A stretch of DNA of 64,000 nt. It comes from Trifolium pratense (Eukaryota > Streptophyta > Magnoliopsida > Fabales > Fabaceae). The position numbers and the translations under genes were made by a program. The stretch lies in contig NC_060064.1 in assembly GCF_020283565.1 (NCBI RefSeq), forward strand, positions 14,466,337-14,530,336, written 5' to 3'. The notes below the pieces were generated by a model. The model ran no database searches. It was not told the origin of the DNA and was given only the letters and a program-made list of their open reading frames with translations. Below, in pieces: positions 1 to 14,190 of this stretch. Within the stretch, counting starts at the first letter, position 1; the number at the start of each line of letters is the position of its first letter.

Positions 1-1565
1 TTCTGTATGCCTAAAAATATCCATGTGACTCAATAGTTTTTGTTTTTGACGGTAGCACTCTTTCTCTAAAAAAAAATAAAATAAAAGACTCTAACTTTTT
101 TATCATTTAAATTAATTCATTGCTAGTTCCCTCGATAAAATATTAAACCGTAACGTTTATACTGGTAAAGAAAGAAGAATACTCACATGTATATTATGAT
201 ACGGTTATGATACATGTTACTTTTGTTAGTTAGTTTTCTAACGCCAAGCCAGCTGGTTAGATCGATATTCCTTATTACCTTCCGATTTGATTTTTCCATA
301 AAGTATTGGCAATGATGTCAATGAAGACAACATTTTAACTAACTATATCACATGATTCACGTTTTTATTGTCAAATCTGCATCTAGTAGCAGTAGCTAGT
401 AATCATTTTGGTTTTCGAGTGAACAACAATACTTACGATATGAGCATGCATGTTCATGTAAAAATAGGAGATTGGGGTCTTGTTAGCGGTGTACTACTAT
501 CTATGAACAAGGTTTAGAGTGTTTGTGTTTCTTAGTAAAAAAAAAAGACATGTCTTTCCAATGTCCTGGATCTCTATTTAAAGAGGTTACAACATGTCTT
601 TCCAAAAGATATAGTGGAGAGTTAATTAAGATGTCATCATGGGATCAATGAGGTAATGCCTTGGATGAGAGGTGATATGCTTGAGTCATATAGATTGTCT
701 TACTCGATTATTGAGTTTTTAAGGGTCCGTTTGATCTGCAAAATGTAAGGACTGAACAAAACGGTACAACACAATGGAAGATAGAACAACACATGACAAA
801 CATTTAAGGTATTGAACAAATTTTGTGTTATACGATATTTGGTGGACAAAATGAGGGTCAAGGGACAAGACAAAAACTAAAATTCTCGTTTCTTACTAAA
901 CCACAGGATAATTTTTTGTCCTCAAATGATAGGATGAGATAAAAATCTAAAAATCACAGCAATCAATAAGATATTGCCAAGTCTAGGAAGTGGACTCACT
1001 CCCTCCCCCATCCACTTTGGTTTCAACCGTTGAGAATTTTCAACTACAATTAATCCACATCATTTTCAACATCTTATTCATTAAACCATTGCACTTGTTC
1101 AATAGTTGAAAAAAAAAATTCAACACCTCCATTGCACATGGTCTAATAGTATAACAGTGCATCGAGATAAAGAGGAAAATGTTAACAAGTGTTTTTTGAC
1201 ATTCTTTAAGGATTTTAAACAGTAATTTTTTATGAAAATATATGGAGTCAATATATTTAAAATTGAAATGTTTAACTTTTAGAATAAATAATTTATTTAA
1301 ATGAAATTCTTAAAGAGTGTTCGGAGATACTTGTTAGCTAGCAAGACCGAAAAAAATATTTATAACATCTGGAACATTGATTTTCGGCTCAGATCAATTA
1401 ACTCAAGCAATGACTTTAAGCCTTAAAATTTGGGTTAAAATAAGATCCCAAAAAAGTCAATTTAATTATAAGTATATAATATAGTAATTTCATTATAAAA
1501 TATAGTAATTTCATTATAAAGTTTGTTTAACTTGAATGAAAGCCTCGTATCTTAAAATATAGAGG
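1..1565. other. AT-rich intergenic DNA, no gene seen
   Basis: No open frame here looks like a known protein. A stretch around 720-960 starts with a 'gggtccgtttgat' type end and contains many ggacaa/gacaaaa words, as in legume hAT-like MITEs. Similar words recur at about 2400-2650. I could not pair convincing terminal inverted repeats, so this is only a suspicion of decayed transposon DNA. Confidence 0.5.
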
Positions 1566-1736
1566 AGTGTTATATGTACAACTAATATGTGATAACTTTG
1601 GGACACCTTTTTTGTTTCTTCTTCTTTTATGTGACAAAAACCATAAAGAGAGAGATGAAGAGAAATAGTAAAAATAAAATGTGAGTATAAGAGAGAGAAT
1701 TGTCTAAAAAATTGCTCCAAAATGTACAAGTATCAT
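1566..1736. mobile_element. MITE, family A copy 1
   Basis: The two ends are imperfect inverted repeats: a left end with tgtacaac and ataactttggga, and a right end whose complement has tgtacattttgg and acaattctctc. The middle has the same order of words as the element at 3435-3612 (a cttctt stretch, gacaa, agagagagatgaagagaa, then atgtgagtat-agagag). Two copies within 2 kb with the same plan support a short non-autonomous DNA transposon. The exact ends and target duplication are not certain. Confidence 0.5.
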
Positions 1737-1861
1737 TTCTCTAAAAAGTTGTTATTATAAAAAAATAAAAAAATAAAAACATTTTGGCTTTGGCGAATTT
1801 GTAGCAACATTGCTGAAACCTTGCTCAAGTAAAACCAACATTAGTTGGATTTGCAAGCTTT

Positions 1862-2310
1862 GTTAGGTACCACACCATTGTTAAGGAAATGAGAGGGCTA
1901 CATCAAACTCAAATTGTGTAAGAGAACATACTGCATATGATTGATATGTGTATGAATTAAATAAAGAAACGATGATATTATGACGATGAATGAAGGTACT
2001 GTATTAATGGATAGTAATGGAATAGTGATTACAATAGAAAACTGAATAGAAGAAGATAACAAACTAACAGCAAAAGTGCTGCTAGCCCACAAAGCACAGC
2101 GTGCTCCCCAAATCACCAAAGGTGACCCTACCAAGCAAATAACAAAATTCTTAGCTAATCCCTCTCACTCCCCCTTTCCCACTATATAGTAACTAACTCA
2201 AGCATATCCCTTCTTTTTGCCAGCTCATCCTCCCTTATTTCTTTCTCACGCTTACTTTGGGCTTAGGATCATAATCAAGGCCCAATTCATAATTCAAGTC
2301 TCTATCAGCA
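1862..2310 (-). mobile_element. probable solo LTR, minus orientation
   Basis: Read on the minus strand this looks like a plant LTR: it starts TGCTGATAG, has a TATA-like word (ctatatagt complement near 2180), a purine-rich stretch, then a T-rich tail, and ends CCTAACA, giving TG...CA ends. No second LTR or internal region is present, and the 5-bp flanks do not match. The ends may therefore be misplaced, or the copy may be recombined. Open frames across it are not convincing proteins. Confidence 0.3.
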
Positions 2311-2755
2311 TATATCTATTGTTGTTGCTGATAGTGATGGTTTTTGATTCTATCCATCGTATATGTAAGTATATCATTCATTTGATTTTTAAAATGTTAG
2401 TATTTGACATTCTAAGATATGGTAGAGGGCTATACGATAAATTTTGAAGGTATTGAATAATTTTTTGATTTGTATGATGTTTGGTATTTTAGAAGACAAA
2501 AAATCATTTTTATATTTTAGACAAGTTGTACCGAGAACAAAAAGTTGTCTTGTAATTTAGTTAAAAGTTTTAGTTTTTGTCCGGTCTCTTCATCTTTGCC
2601 TTCAAATTTATCCACTTTCAAGAACAAAATAAAAACTCAAACGCAGTACAATTACACAATCTCTTATTATATAGCAAATCAAAGACACTAGCTGGGTAGC
2701 AGCTGGTCTTAGCCACATTTTAATGCATAGACCTGCCTAATTTTAATAATGTAGC
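2311..2755. other. AT-rich spacer
   Basis: No gene is visible. The words around 2400-2640 (gacaaaaa, ttgtcttgt, gaacaaaa) resemble those at 720-960, so both may be relics of one MITE type. Confidence 0.4.
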
Positions 2756-3412
2756 AGAGTTATTGTTTGACATATGCAGCAAGGAAGATCGCGATATAGC
2801 TGGACGCGCTGCAGCACTCATATGGTACATATGGCAGAACCGGAATGCAAAAGTTTGGAGCAACACGCAATCCTCACCAGAACAGGTCGGGAACCACGCT
2901 TTCCAACTGTGGAAGAACTGGTTCGACTCTCTGCAAATTCGCAAACAGACAAACCAGACGCGCGATGGATGGATCAAAATCAATGTGGATGCAGGATTCT
3001 TTGAACACCAAGGTATTACCACTACAACCTGTTGTGTTAGGAAGAGTAATGGAGAGTTTCATGCTGCACAAACAGGAAAATATAACTCTAGCGTGTCAAT
3101 ACTTGAAGGTGAAGGAATGGCTATGTTAGATGTTGTGGAACTAGCTATTCTCAAACTTTAGTTAATGCAATCAATTCAGATAATCGTGGAGTCTCATAAT
3201 TTGGTTCCATTGTTGATAGTATTAACAATAGCTTATTTTCGTTTTGCAACTTTGAGGTTAAGTTTGTAAGGCGACAAACGAATATGGCAGCTCATTTCCT
3301 TGCAAGGGCAGTCATTTATTTGACTAGTCACCATTATGTTGATGTTATCCCTCTTTGTATTGAACTTTTGTTGATGAATAATATGAATTAAATTTGTTTG
3401 CTTAAAAAAAAA
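2756..3412 (+). pseudogene. 5'-truncated LINE tail with RNase H-like domain
   Basis: The frame at 2763-3161 reads through the linker and RNase H-like end of a plant LINE: IWYIWQNRNAKVW, then GWIKINVDAGFF, the equivalent of the WIKANTDGA motif in the full LINE of this window. After a stop at 3159-3161 and a shift, 3237-3390 still encodes NFEVKFVRRQTNMAAHFLAR, the usual end of this domain. An A-run at 3405-3416 closes it. Nothing upstream (endonuclease, reverse transcriptase) remains. A 16-bp word at 3383-3398 is repeated at 3424-3439 across the A-run; it may be a target duplication or slippage. Confidence 0.7.
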
Positions 3413-3434
3413 AAAACAAATCAATGAATTAAAT

Positions 3435-3612
3435 TTGTTATTTGAACAACAATTTTGGAACGACTTTTGGGACAACTTTCTTTTCCCTTATTCTTATTGG
3501 ACAATAACAATAGGGAGAGAGAAAATTGAAGAGAACGAATAAGAATGTAATGTGAGTATGAGAGAGAAAGTTATCAAAAATTGTTCAAAAATTGTTGTAC
3601 AAATATAATTTC
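3435..3612. mobile_element. MITE, family A copy 2
   Basis: The left end (atttgaacaacaattttgg) and right end (complement atttgtacaacaatttttg) are imperfect terminal inverted repeats of about 35 bp. The middle matches the element at 1566-1736 in word order. It lies just after the A-tail of the LINE fragment. There is no coding capacity. Confidence 0.55.
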
Positions 3613-3697
3613 TCATATCAATATAATTGACTAAGCCCAAACCACTTTCATTGGCTTCTTCAAGATAATTTTTTTTTTAAAATCAAGTTCGATGATT

Positions 3698-3900
3698 CAC
3701 TACAAGAAAAACATAATTTGTTGGTGGCCAAAAATCTCTATAAGTGTCCAAAACTGTCAATAAAACTATATTTAATATATATTTATTAGCGGCTAACATA
3801 TGGTTTTAATATGCCAACAAACAACTTGTTGGTAAATTTGTTGACGGCCTAAGCCTCTACAAAATAGGTCACACCAACTTATTGGCTTACCATAAAATCA
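3698..3900 (+). mobile_element. CACTA-type transposon end (one terminus)
   Basis: Position 3698 begins CACTACAAGAAAAA, the standard terminal sequence of plant CACTA (En/Spm) elements. It is followed by repeated short words (ttgttgg, cggcctaag, ccaacaa) like sub-terminal repeats. I do not find the opposite end (ttttcttgtagtg) nearby, so this is a truncated or fragmented copy. The right limit given is arbitrary. Confidence 0.45.
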
Positions 3901-3939
3901 TAAAGCTTTTGCTTCTCTCTATCCCCATCGGGATCAACT

Positions 3940-4240
3940 GTGTGTGCATGTTGTTTTGCGGTTGTGACTCCTCGAATATAATTGGTGGTTTTGAGAGCAT
4001 CATCCGCGATCATCCGTATTCAAAAGGGTGTGAATGAATTTCAAAAATATGGAAAATTTGATTTGGAATATCAAGCAATTTCTGTTTAGTAGTGGTTAAT
4101 TTACAACATACTATGTGTAAGGGTAATATTGTTGTAGCTGATTTTCTGAATAAGAAGGGTGCTATGAGTGGCAGTGATCTCGTTGATGTCCTTTTAGTGG
4201 ATGTCGTGAGTGTTGAATTTGTCAGGCCATAGTTAGTCTT
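3940..4240 (+). pseudogene. decayed LINE RNase H remnant
   Basis: A broken frame encodes FESIIRDHPYSKGCE, then after stops VNLQHTMCKGNIVVADFLNK and GAMSGSDLVDV. This resembles the final part of LINE RNase H domains (a basic EGN..AD.LA..G pattern). It is short and interrupted, so the call rests on that pattern alone. The minus-strand frame over 4010-4303 is low-complexity and not supported. Confidence 0.35.
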
Positions 4241-4787
4241 TTCTTTGTTTTTGTTTCGTTTTTTTATCTTTACCTTTTTATATAAAAAAAAATGGCATTT
4301 CATTCTCTCTCCTAAGCTTGCCTTAATCTCAAATCTTAGCTGATCTCTCAGTAAACAAATTAAAAATAATCAAGAGAGATTAAATAAGAGATATAAAGTT
4401 AATAGTGAGACGTAGAGAAAAATAAAAGAGATGATTCAATTTTATCTTGTTCATCTGCGAAAGATTTATTTTCTTCGTATAATATTGTTCTCAAGGTCCC
4501 AAATTCAATTCATTTCAGTGTCACTTTTTGTATTAGGTCACTTCATACAAAATAATACTCGGCTTTAAAATGGTCTTACCTAATAATGAACGGAAAAATT
4601 GATAAATCTCAAATTAATCAATTCTTGAATAATATATACTCAACTTTAAAAATAAAATATTGTTTTTTTCATATAAATTCCAACCTTATTTTTTATTTTG
4701 ATGAAGATAATTTAGCCAATTATAATATTACACTAATAGATTCATCACATAAATTTAATTTTGCAAACAAAGGAAAGTAAGTAAGAT
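4241..4787. other. AT-rich spacer
   Basis: No recognisable gene. A 64-codon frame at 4586-4780 has strongly AT-biased composition and no recognisable motif. I treat it as chance. Confidence 0.5.
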
Positions 4788-5079
4788 TTAAGGCATGTTT
4801 GTTTAAGTATTTTATAAAATTGATTTTTTTTTTTTTATAAATTAAGAGCATTTAGATATCAAGGTAGTGATAAACATCCGAATAAAATTGATTTCTATAG
4901 TGTGTTGTATTTTTGTTAAAAAAAATTAACAATTTTTTTAAAAAATAGTTTCAAATGAAAAATTGGTTTAAACAGTTTCTTTTAAAATGTCATTTTAAGT
5001 ATTTTATTATTTTGTTACAAATTCTTTTGGTTCATAAAATTTTAAAAAAATCTCTAAAAAAGAGCTAGGTTATGATAAG

Positions 5080-8000
5080 GGTGTCCATAAATCTAATTCT
5101 CAATGAAGTTTTTCTATTGGAATATTAGAGGTCTTGGCAATGTTGATACAAGACTTTACCTTAAAAAGTTGTGTGTTTCACATAAACCAGATTTTGTGTT
5201 CATTGCTGAGCCTAAGATTCAGTTTGAGAAGATTCATCCTTCTTTTTGGAATAACTTAAATTTAAAATCTATCGGTTTTAATGTCAGTAATAAGCCTTCC
5301 CTATGGTGCCTTTGTTCCAACAATTGCTCTCCGACTTTGGTTGCTTCAACATCTCAATTCTGTGCTTTTCAAGTTCACATTGGTTCCAACGTTGTCTACA
5401 TTGCAGTGGTCTATGCCTCCACCTCCTATATTATTAGGAGGAATATGTGGAAGGATCTTAATAATTTGTTGCTTTCTAATCCTGGTGCTTGGGTTATCTT
5501 AGGTGATTTTAATGCTATTTTAGGATCCCATGAAAAAAGAGGTGGGAGCGCTCCTTGTCGCATCTCTTGTGAAGATTTCTCTGCTTGGACTGACTCTAGT
5601 TCTTTATCTCACATCCCCACCAGGGGTGTTGCCTACACTTAGTCCAATGGCAGACTTGGCTCGGCTCATACCGAGGAAAGGCTTGATAGAGCCTTAGCTA
5701 ATGCTGACACTTTTCTTAATTGGAGCTCAATTGCATGTTGCACTCTCCCTAGAGATCAATCAGATCACTACCCTCTATTATTGGTCTTACAAAACCGAAA
5801 CAGAAATTTTCCGTCCTCTTTTAAATATTTCACAATGTGGGCTGATCATCCTGACTGCTCAAGACTAATTAATGAAGTTTGGTCTAATCCGGTCAATGGT
5901 TGTCCTATGTATATTCTTGCCCAAAAGCTTAAATCTCTTAAAGCTGCTTTCAAGTATTGGAATATTCACACTTTTGGTAATGTCAAAGCTAGAGTGGATT
6001 CTTGTATGAAGGAAGTTGAGGCTATCCAACAACAAATCTCCTTGGAAGGCTACTCTGATGATTTGCATAATATCGAAATTGGGGCTCAATCTAATTTGCA
6101 ACAGGCCTTACAATTTGAGGAATCTTTTTGGAAGCAAAAGTCCTCTATTAATTGGTTTACTTATGGTGATAGAAACACTGCTTTTTTCCATAGGATGGCT
6201 AAGATTAAGTATGCTTCGAAGCAAATGTCTATTCTGAGATCAGGTGATATGGTGATCGATGATCCGTTGGAAATTGAAAATCATGTTATTAATTATTATA
6301 CTAACTTATATGCTGTTTCTAACAACTGTGTGGATAATGGTTTGATTGGTAAAGTTATTCCCAAAATTGTCACTGATGAGGATAATATGATGCTTACTAA
6401 AATTCCCATTATGGAGGAGGTCAAAACAGCTGTGTTTTCGATGAATGGTTCTGGAGCTCCAGGTCCTGATGGATTTGGTGGATCTTTTTATCAATCATTT
6501 TGGAACATTATTGCTACAGATGTATATAATTCAGTTGTACAATTCTTTCATTCCAATTGGATTATGCCTGGGCTTAACTCCAATTTAGTTTGTCTTGTTC
6601 CAAAGTTTAAAGAGGCAGACAGGATCGAAGACTACAGGCCTATAGCTCTTGCCAATTTTCAATTTAAAATTATCACCAAGGTGTTATCTGATAGATTATC
6701 AAGAATTGCTCCTAAAATAATTTCTCCACAACAAAGAGGCTTTATTCAAGGCAGGCACATTACTGATTGCATCTTTTCTGCTTCAGAAGCAATTAATTTG
6801 TTGGGGAAGAAAACTTATGGTGGTAATATGGCTCTTAAATTTGATATAAAAAAGGCATTTGATACCTTAGATTGGAATTTCTTGACTAATTGTTTATCTG
6901 CATTTGGTTTTAGTTCAACTTTCGGTGCTTGGGTGAACACTATTCTTAAATCTGCTAATCTTTCCTTTTTGGTTAATGGCAAATCAGTTGGTTATTTCAA
7001 ATGCAAGAGAGGGGTTCGTCAAGGAGACCCTCTCTCCCCTATTCTTTTTTGCTTAGCTGAAGATGTGCTGAGCAGGTCCATCTCTTCTTTAGTCGACGCT
7101 GGTAGAATTACTCCTATGGCAGGTCCTAGAGGTTGCATTCCTCCTACTCATACCTTGTATGCAGATGATATAATGGTGTTTTGTAAAGGCAACAAGAGCT
7201 CCCTTCAAACTCTTATGTTGTTGTTCCACTGTTATGGTGAGGCTTCGGGTCAACAATTGAGTATATCCAAATGCAAATTTTTCGCAGGATCAATTCATAG
7301 TAGCAGAGTCGCCGCCATCTCTAATATCCTCGGTTTTAGTCCGGGCCAAATTCCTTTCACTTATTTGGGTGTTCCTTTATTTCAAGGTAAGCCTAAGGTG
7401 CATCATTTACAACCCATTGCTGACAGAATTAAGTCTAAGCTCTCTAGTTGGAAAGGTTCTCTTTTATCCATCATGGGGAGAGTGCAACTTGTGAAATCTA
7501 TTATAAATAGCATGCTCCTTTATAGCTTTCAAGTTTATCCTTGGCCAATTTCCTTATTAAAGCAGCTTGATATTTGGATAAAGAATTTTGTGTGGTCTGG
7601 TGATATTAACAATAGAAAAATGGTTACTGTTGCTTGGAAAACTATATGTACTCCTTTTGATGAAGGAGGATTAGGTCTGAGACCTTTGAAGCTTATTAAC
7701 AAAGCTGCAATGTTAAGATTATGCTGGAATTGTGTTTCTTCTGATGCTGATTGGGCTCAACTTGTGAGAGCTAGATGTATTCGTAATGGTCATCCTATTC
7801 GTTATCATATATCTTCCTCTATTTGGAGTGGTGTGAAGAATCACATTACATCTGTTAGGGAGCATAGCTTCTGGCTTCTTGGAGATGGCTCTCGGATAAA
7901 CTTTTGGACTGACAAATGGCTTCAAGACTCGTCCATAGCCGATATTATTCAGATTCCTCCCAATGTCAGCCATTTACTTTCATCTAAAGTAAGTGAATAC

Positions 8001-9420
8001 TTGCATGAGCTTAACTGGTCTATTCCACAATTCATTTCTCTTATTCATCCTAATCTGATTGAGGATATCAAAAAGTTGGTGTTACCTATTATTCCCTTCC
8101 CTGACAAACTCATTTGGTCTGGAACAAATGATGGTGAACTAACCTTCAAAGATGCTTTTGCCTATTTCACTGATACCACTCATTCAGTTTCTTGGGGAAA
8201 ACTAATTTGGAAATCTTTCATTCCTCCTTCCAAGTCTTTCTTGTTTTGGAGACTGCTCCATAATAAGCTTCCAACAGATGAAAACTTACAAAAGAGAGGT
8301 TGCTTTATGGTTTCTAAATGTAGTTTATGTGGTCTGGCAGTCGAAACTTCGCCTCATTTGTTTCTTCATTGTTCTTTTGCTGCTAGACTTTGGTCCTGGC
8401 TGTCCTCTAAGCTTCATAGACATATCAATCTGACCTCTTTTATTGGCCTACTTCAAATTGTTCATTCTTCTTCCAGTACTCAAATTAGAGACATTGCTTT
8501 AGCCTCCATTATTTTCTCTCTAAATGCTATATGGTTTGCTCGCAATCAGGTCCGTTTTCATAACGTAATTGTTCCCTTCCATCAATCTTGCTCTTCTATT
8601 TCTGCTTCAGTTCAAATGGCCGGAAACATGTCTAAGGGTATTATGTCCAACTGTATTACTGACTTTCAAGCTTTAAAAGAGTTTAATATTGTGAGTCATG
8701 CTGGTCCCGCTCCGAAGATACAAGAGGTTATTTGGTCTTTTCCTCCGAATGGTTGGATAAAGGCAAACACTGATGGTGCAGCGAGAGGTTCTCCGGGGTA
8801 TGGCTCAGCTGGTGGTATTTTTCGTGACTCAAGTGGAGGAATCAAAGGTTGCTTTAGCTTGTATCTGGGTATTCAATCTTCTCTCTTTGCTGAAGCAATT
8901 GCAGCTATGCATGCTATTGAAATTGCTCATCAAAATCATTGGCATAATTTTTGGCTGGAATGCGACTCTAAACTAGTAGTGGATGCCTTCAATAATCATC
9001 ATATAATTCCTTGGAAGCTTAGAAATCGTTGGTATAATTGTATCTATTTCTGCTCCCTTATGAACTTTAGAATTTCTCATATTTTTAGGGAAGGAAATTG
9101 TTGTGCTGATAAGCTTGCAAATTTTAGTTTAACGTCTCAGGAAGATCACTGGTGGGATAATGTTCCTAGTTTTATTGGTGATGACTTTTTTCGCAATAGG
9201 ACAGCTTTGCCTTCTTATAGATTCAATTGATTGTTTTTCTTGGGTTTTGGCCTAGTCCCCCCAATGTTCAATTGCTTTGTTTCAATAAATTTTTTTGTGT
9301 GGTGCTGCAAATGATTGGTGGTGCTTGGGGTGCCAACATAGTTGGGATGTCAAGTTTCTACAACTGATGCCTTTGCACTACACTAGCCTTTATCTAAAAT
9401 AAAAAAAATAAAAAAAACTT
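5080..9420 (+). mobile_element. near full-length non-LTR retrotransposon (LINE)
   Basis: This is one long coding block (5103-9230) with endonuclease, reverse transcriptase, zf-RVT and RNase H regions, then about 170 nt of 3' untranslated DNA and a degenerate A-rich tail at 9399-9417. It is on the plus strand upstream of tubulin and nested in an older TIR element. The 5' end is approximate because no clear target-site duplication can be fixed. Short words such as ttcataaa occur on both sides (5029 and 9420) but are weak evidence. Confidence 0.85.
5103..9230 (+). pseudogene. LINE polyprotein with one in-frame stop
   Basis: The frame runs 1,376 codons and is broken only by TAG at 5640-5642, where family members usually have Trp; the codons before and after are in the same frame. 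The N-terminal 225 residues form an AP-endonuclease-like domain (WNIRGLG near the start, GDFNAILGSHEKRGG, SDHYPLLL). The reverse transcriptase follows with GPDGFGGSFYQSFW, DYRPIALANFQFK, KFDIKKAFDTLDW, RGVRQGDPLSPILF and the catalytic LYADDIMVF. Then come a zf-RVT region (CSLCG...HLFLHCSFAARLW) and a C-terminal RNase H (ANTDGAARGSPG, AEAIAAMHA, ECDSKLVVDAF). The known family role is target-primed reverse transcription. With the stop, only the endonuclease or a product started at 5781 could be made. Confidence 0.9.
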
Positions 9421-9587
9421 TTCATAAATAAATTATAATTTTTATTAAATTAAAATCTCTAATATGAAAATTTAAATTAATTTAAAATAATTTTTATTAC
9501 TTTAACTAAATTATCATAAAAATTATTTTTAAAAATACAAAAAAAAAAAACTCATTTGTTTTAAAGCTCAAACAAACACACACTTAA

Positions 9588-9977
9588 CTGTATAAATTTC
9601 AGATAATATTTATGGCTTCTTCATAGTCAACAAAAAATTAGAAAAAAAAACTCTTGACTAACCGATTTTGTTGACGCTGACATAGAATTTACCAGAACCC
9701 ATGCAGTTTCCATTTACAAGTACCACGTCCAAAATATTCTTCTCATTCCAAAAAACAAGTTACCGAAGAAGGACCATTTCGTCATTCAACAAAAGGGTAT
9801 ATATGTCCAAACACAATTACATTGCTGCAATAACAAACAAAAACCCAAATCAAAATTTAAATAATCAACCATCTCAATCTCCACCGTCGACAGGTTTCCA
9901 TCCAGCGGCCCACATCCTTTCTCAACACAAAGCGAGGGAACAAACTTGAACCATATCTCTCTCTCACTCTCTCTCGC
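9588..9977 (+). promoter_or_regulatory. beta-tubulin upstream region
   Basis: About 390 bp lie between the old TIR element and the tubulin TATA box. No coding sequence is supported. The stretch close to the gene becomes C- and CT-rich (9880-9975), as is common in plant housekeeping promoters. The upstream limit of the true promoter cannot be seen. Confidence 0.4.
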
Positions 9978-9984
9978 TATAAAA
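9978..9984 (+). promoter_or_regulatory. TATA box of beta-tubulin
   Basis: TATAAAA sits inside 'cgctataaaaatccc', about 195 bp before the start codon. It is flanked by CT-rich tracts. Transcription would be expected to start about 30 bp downstream, near 10010. Confidence 0.55.
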
Positions 9985-10009
9985 ATCCCGCTCAATCAAT
10001 CTTCCCCTT

Positions 10010-10174
10010 CCAAACACTCTTTCTCACTCTCTCACTCTTCTTCATCACCGTCACAGGTTTATCTCTCTTTCTCTCTCTACAATTTAGATCTAGTTTCAAA
10101 GTTTCATCAATTTCGATTCAAATTTTCTGAAATTAACCGTTTCGTTTTCAAATTACAGGAAAAAATCAAGCGAA
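10010..10174 (+). promoter_or_regulatory. tubulin 5' leader with probable leader intron
   Basis: The leader is CT-rich. A possible intron runs 10057-10158: donor 'cacag|gttta', T-rich body, acceptor 'aattacag|ga', leaving only 16 nt before ATG. Leader introns that raise expression are known in several plant tubulin genes. Here it is inferred from splice-like sites alone. Confidence 0.45.
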
Positions 10175-12484
<2,310 letters not shown>

Positions 12485-12780
12485 AAGAAATTACTAAGTA
12501 TGATGCGTAAGTGTGATCAGTAGCGCTCTTCTATCTTTAGTGACGATTGTAATTAATATGTTCTGAGGAATTCTTGTTATGAGCCTGATGTGGAGAGAAT
12601 GGAAATCCCAATTTGGGCAACGGAGGTGAAGGGTAGTGGGAATTTAAGTAGTACATGGTTTAAAGTAGTTCTGCACCCATCTATTTGTTTCTGTATGATG
12701 TTGGCTTGCATTGTTGTTTCTTCTATCTGGTACTGATCATGTTTCCTTAATATTTTGTCATTCTTATGCATGACTTTTTT
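12485..12780 (+). other. beta-tubulin 3' untranslated region and flank
   Basis: TAA is followed by AT-rich non-coding DNA. No strong AATAAA signal is seen in the first 250 bp, although T/G-rich stretches at 12660-12780 would suit plant polyadenylation. The exact 3' end is not visible. Confidence 0.4.
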
Positions 12781-14185
12781 CTTCTATATTGGATGCTTGA
12801 AATGTCTATGTCTGTTGTGCTTCAGAGTAAAGACTTGCATGATATTTATGTCTGCACAACGTTAAACGTTTAACATATTAATTGATGATGATGTTTTAGA
12901 ACCAGTTTCAATTAATATATCTAGAAATCCTATAAAAAAGAAATGCGGAAATTCAACTTTGCTTACGAATGATTGATTGGAATGATTCAATTGACATAAT
13001 GTGAGAAAAATCACCCAATGCAGGAGGAGTTTAATTATTTACTTGTAGCTTGTAAGGGGCCTGTAGATGTACCTGTTACATAAAAATTGTTAACATTTTT
13101 TTACTTTGCAAGTTACTTCATTTGCTTATATGTGAGAATGAGAATGGCTTCAAAAGAGGCACAATGTGCTTGCTCTGTGAAGTCGCTTGGTTTGTATTCA
13201 CAGCCTTGAGCACCAGAGGGTGAAGAATGAGAAAATGAACAATGAGATGAAGAGAGTAAATGATTGTCAATGTGAGATGGGTATGTTCCTATTTTCATTG
13301 TTTAGATTATTATAAAGAGATTAATGAGAATAGAGAACCTTAAGTAGAAAAGCCTAAATAACAAACAGGCACAATGCTGAAGGAACTAGGTTTTTTTTTT
13401 ATATTGTTTTTATTTAAATGTTTCACAAGTCAAGCTGAACCAATTATTGGTTTGGTCGATTGACGAATGTTCCAGTGTATGAATGGGTAGGAGGAAAATA
13501 TGCTTCTATGAACTTGACATGAGTTTCTCCAATTATGGGTTACGTTAGAGGTTACTTTGGGTTAATTATCTTCATCCTGATCTTAATCGTGGCAAGATGA
13601 CACCACAAGAAGAAAGATTTGTTATGGAGTTTCATTTTAAATGGGGAAATAGGTTTGAGACTCAACAATGATTTTGCAGATCCTAACTCATAATTTTCAT
13701 TTTCTTTTCTAGCTCAAATCTATATTCATCCTATGTCTTTTTATTCATTTTTTATGTATGTCCTTTTAACCCTTTTAAGTTATGTATTTCTCTTTTCTTT
13801 TTCACCACCAATATCTAGTTCATTAGACCACCTAATCTGGTTTGGGATCAGTTCTGGTATCAAGTGGTTTCAGTCCCCTCCCTAATTGCAGTTGCGAGGG
13901 ATCGAACGACGGTGCTTCCTATAAAATCCAATGTCGATCATCACTGGACCAACTAACAATTGGTCCTATAGAGTTATCTTAAAAATTGTGGTCGATGGAC
14001 CAACTAGCGATTGGTCCTAGAGTTATGTTAAAAATTGCGGTCGTAATGCAATCATAAAATATTAGTGACCCGCGGTAAAAGAATTTGGATTGCGGCAGTA
14101 AAAAGAGCAATTTTATGTCTCAAAATAGCATTTTGGCCCCGTATATCATCACAATTTGCCACTTAATAATTAAGAGAATAAATAA
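12781..14185. other. intergenic DNA with a small tandem repeat
   Basis: No gene is recognised; the 61-codon minus-strand frame at 13113-13298 has no family motif. Around 13940-14040 a unit containing 'gaccaactancnattggtcct' and 'agttat(c/g)ttaaaaattg' appears twice in tandem, and the first copy contains an inverted repeat (ggaccaa...ttggtcc). This may be the end of a decayed transposon. Confidence 0.45.
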
Positions 14186-14190
14186 TAAAT

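Larger units (their letters stand above)
4788..9587. mobile_element. TIR element interrupted by the LINE
   Basis: The left end (ttaaggcatgtttgtttaag from 4788) and the complement of the right end (gttaagtgtgtgtttgtttg, ending at 9587) are imperfect inverted repeats. The DNA between them, apart from the LINE, is very AT-rich and non-coding: about 0.3 kb on the left and 0.17 kb on the right. The simplest reading is a MITE-like element of about 0.45 kb into which the LINE later inserted. The family is not identified. Confidence 0.45.
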
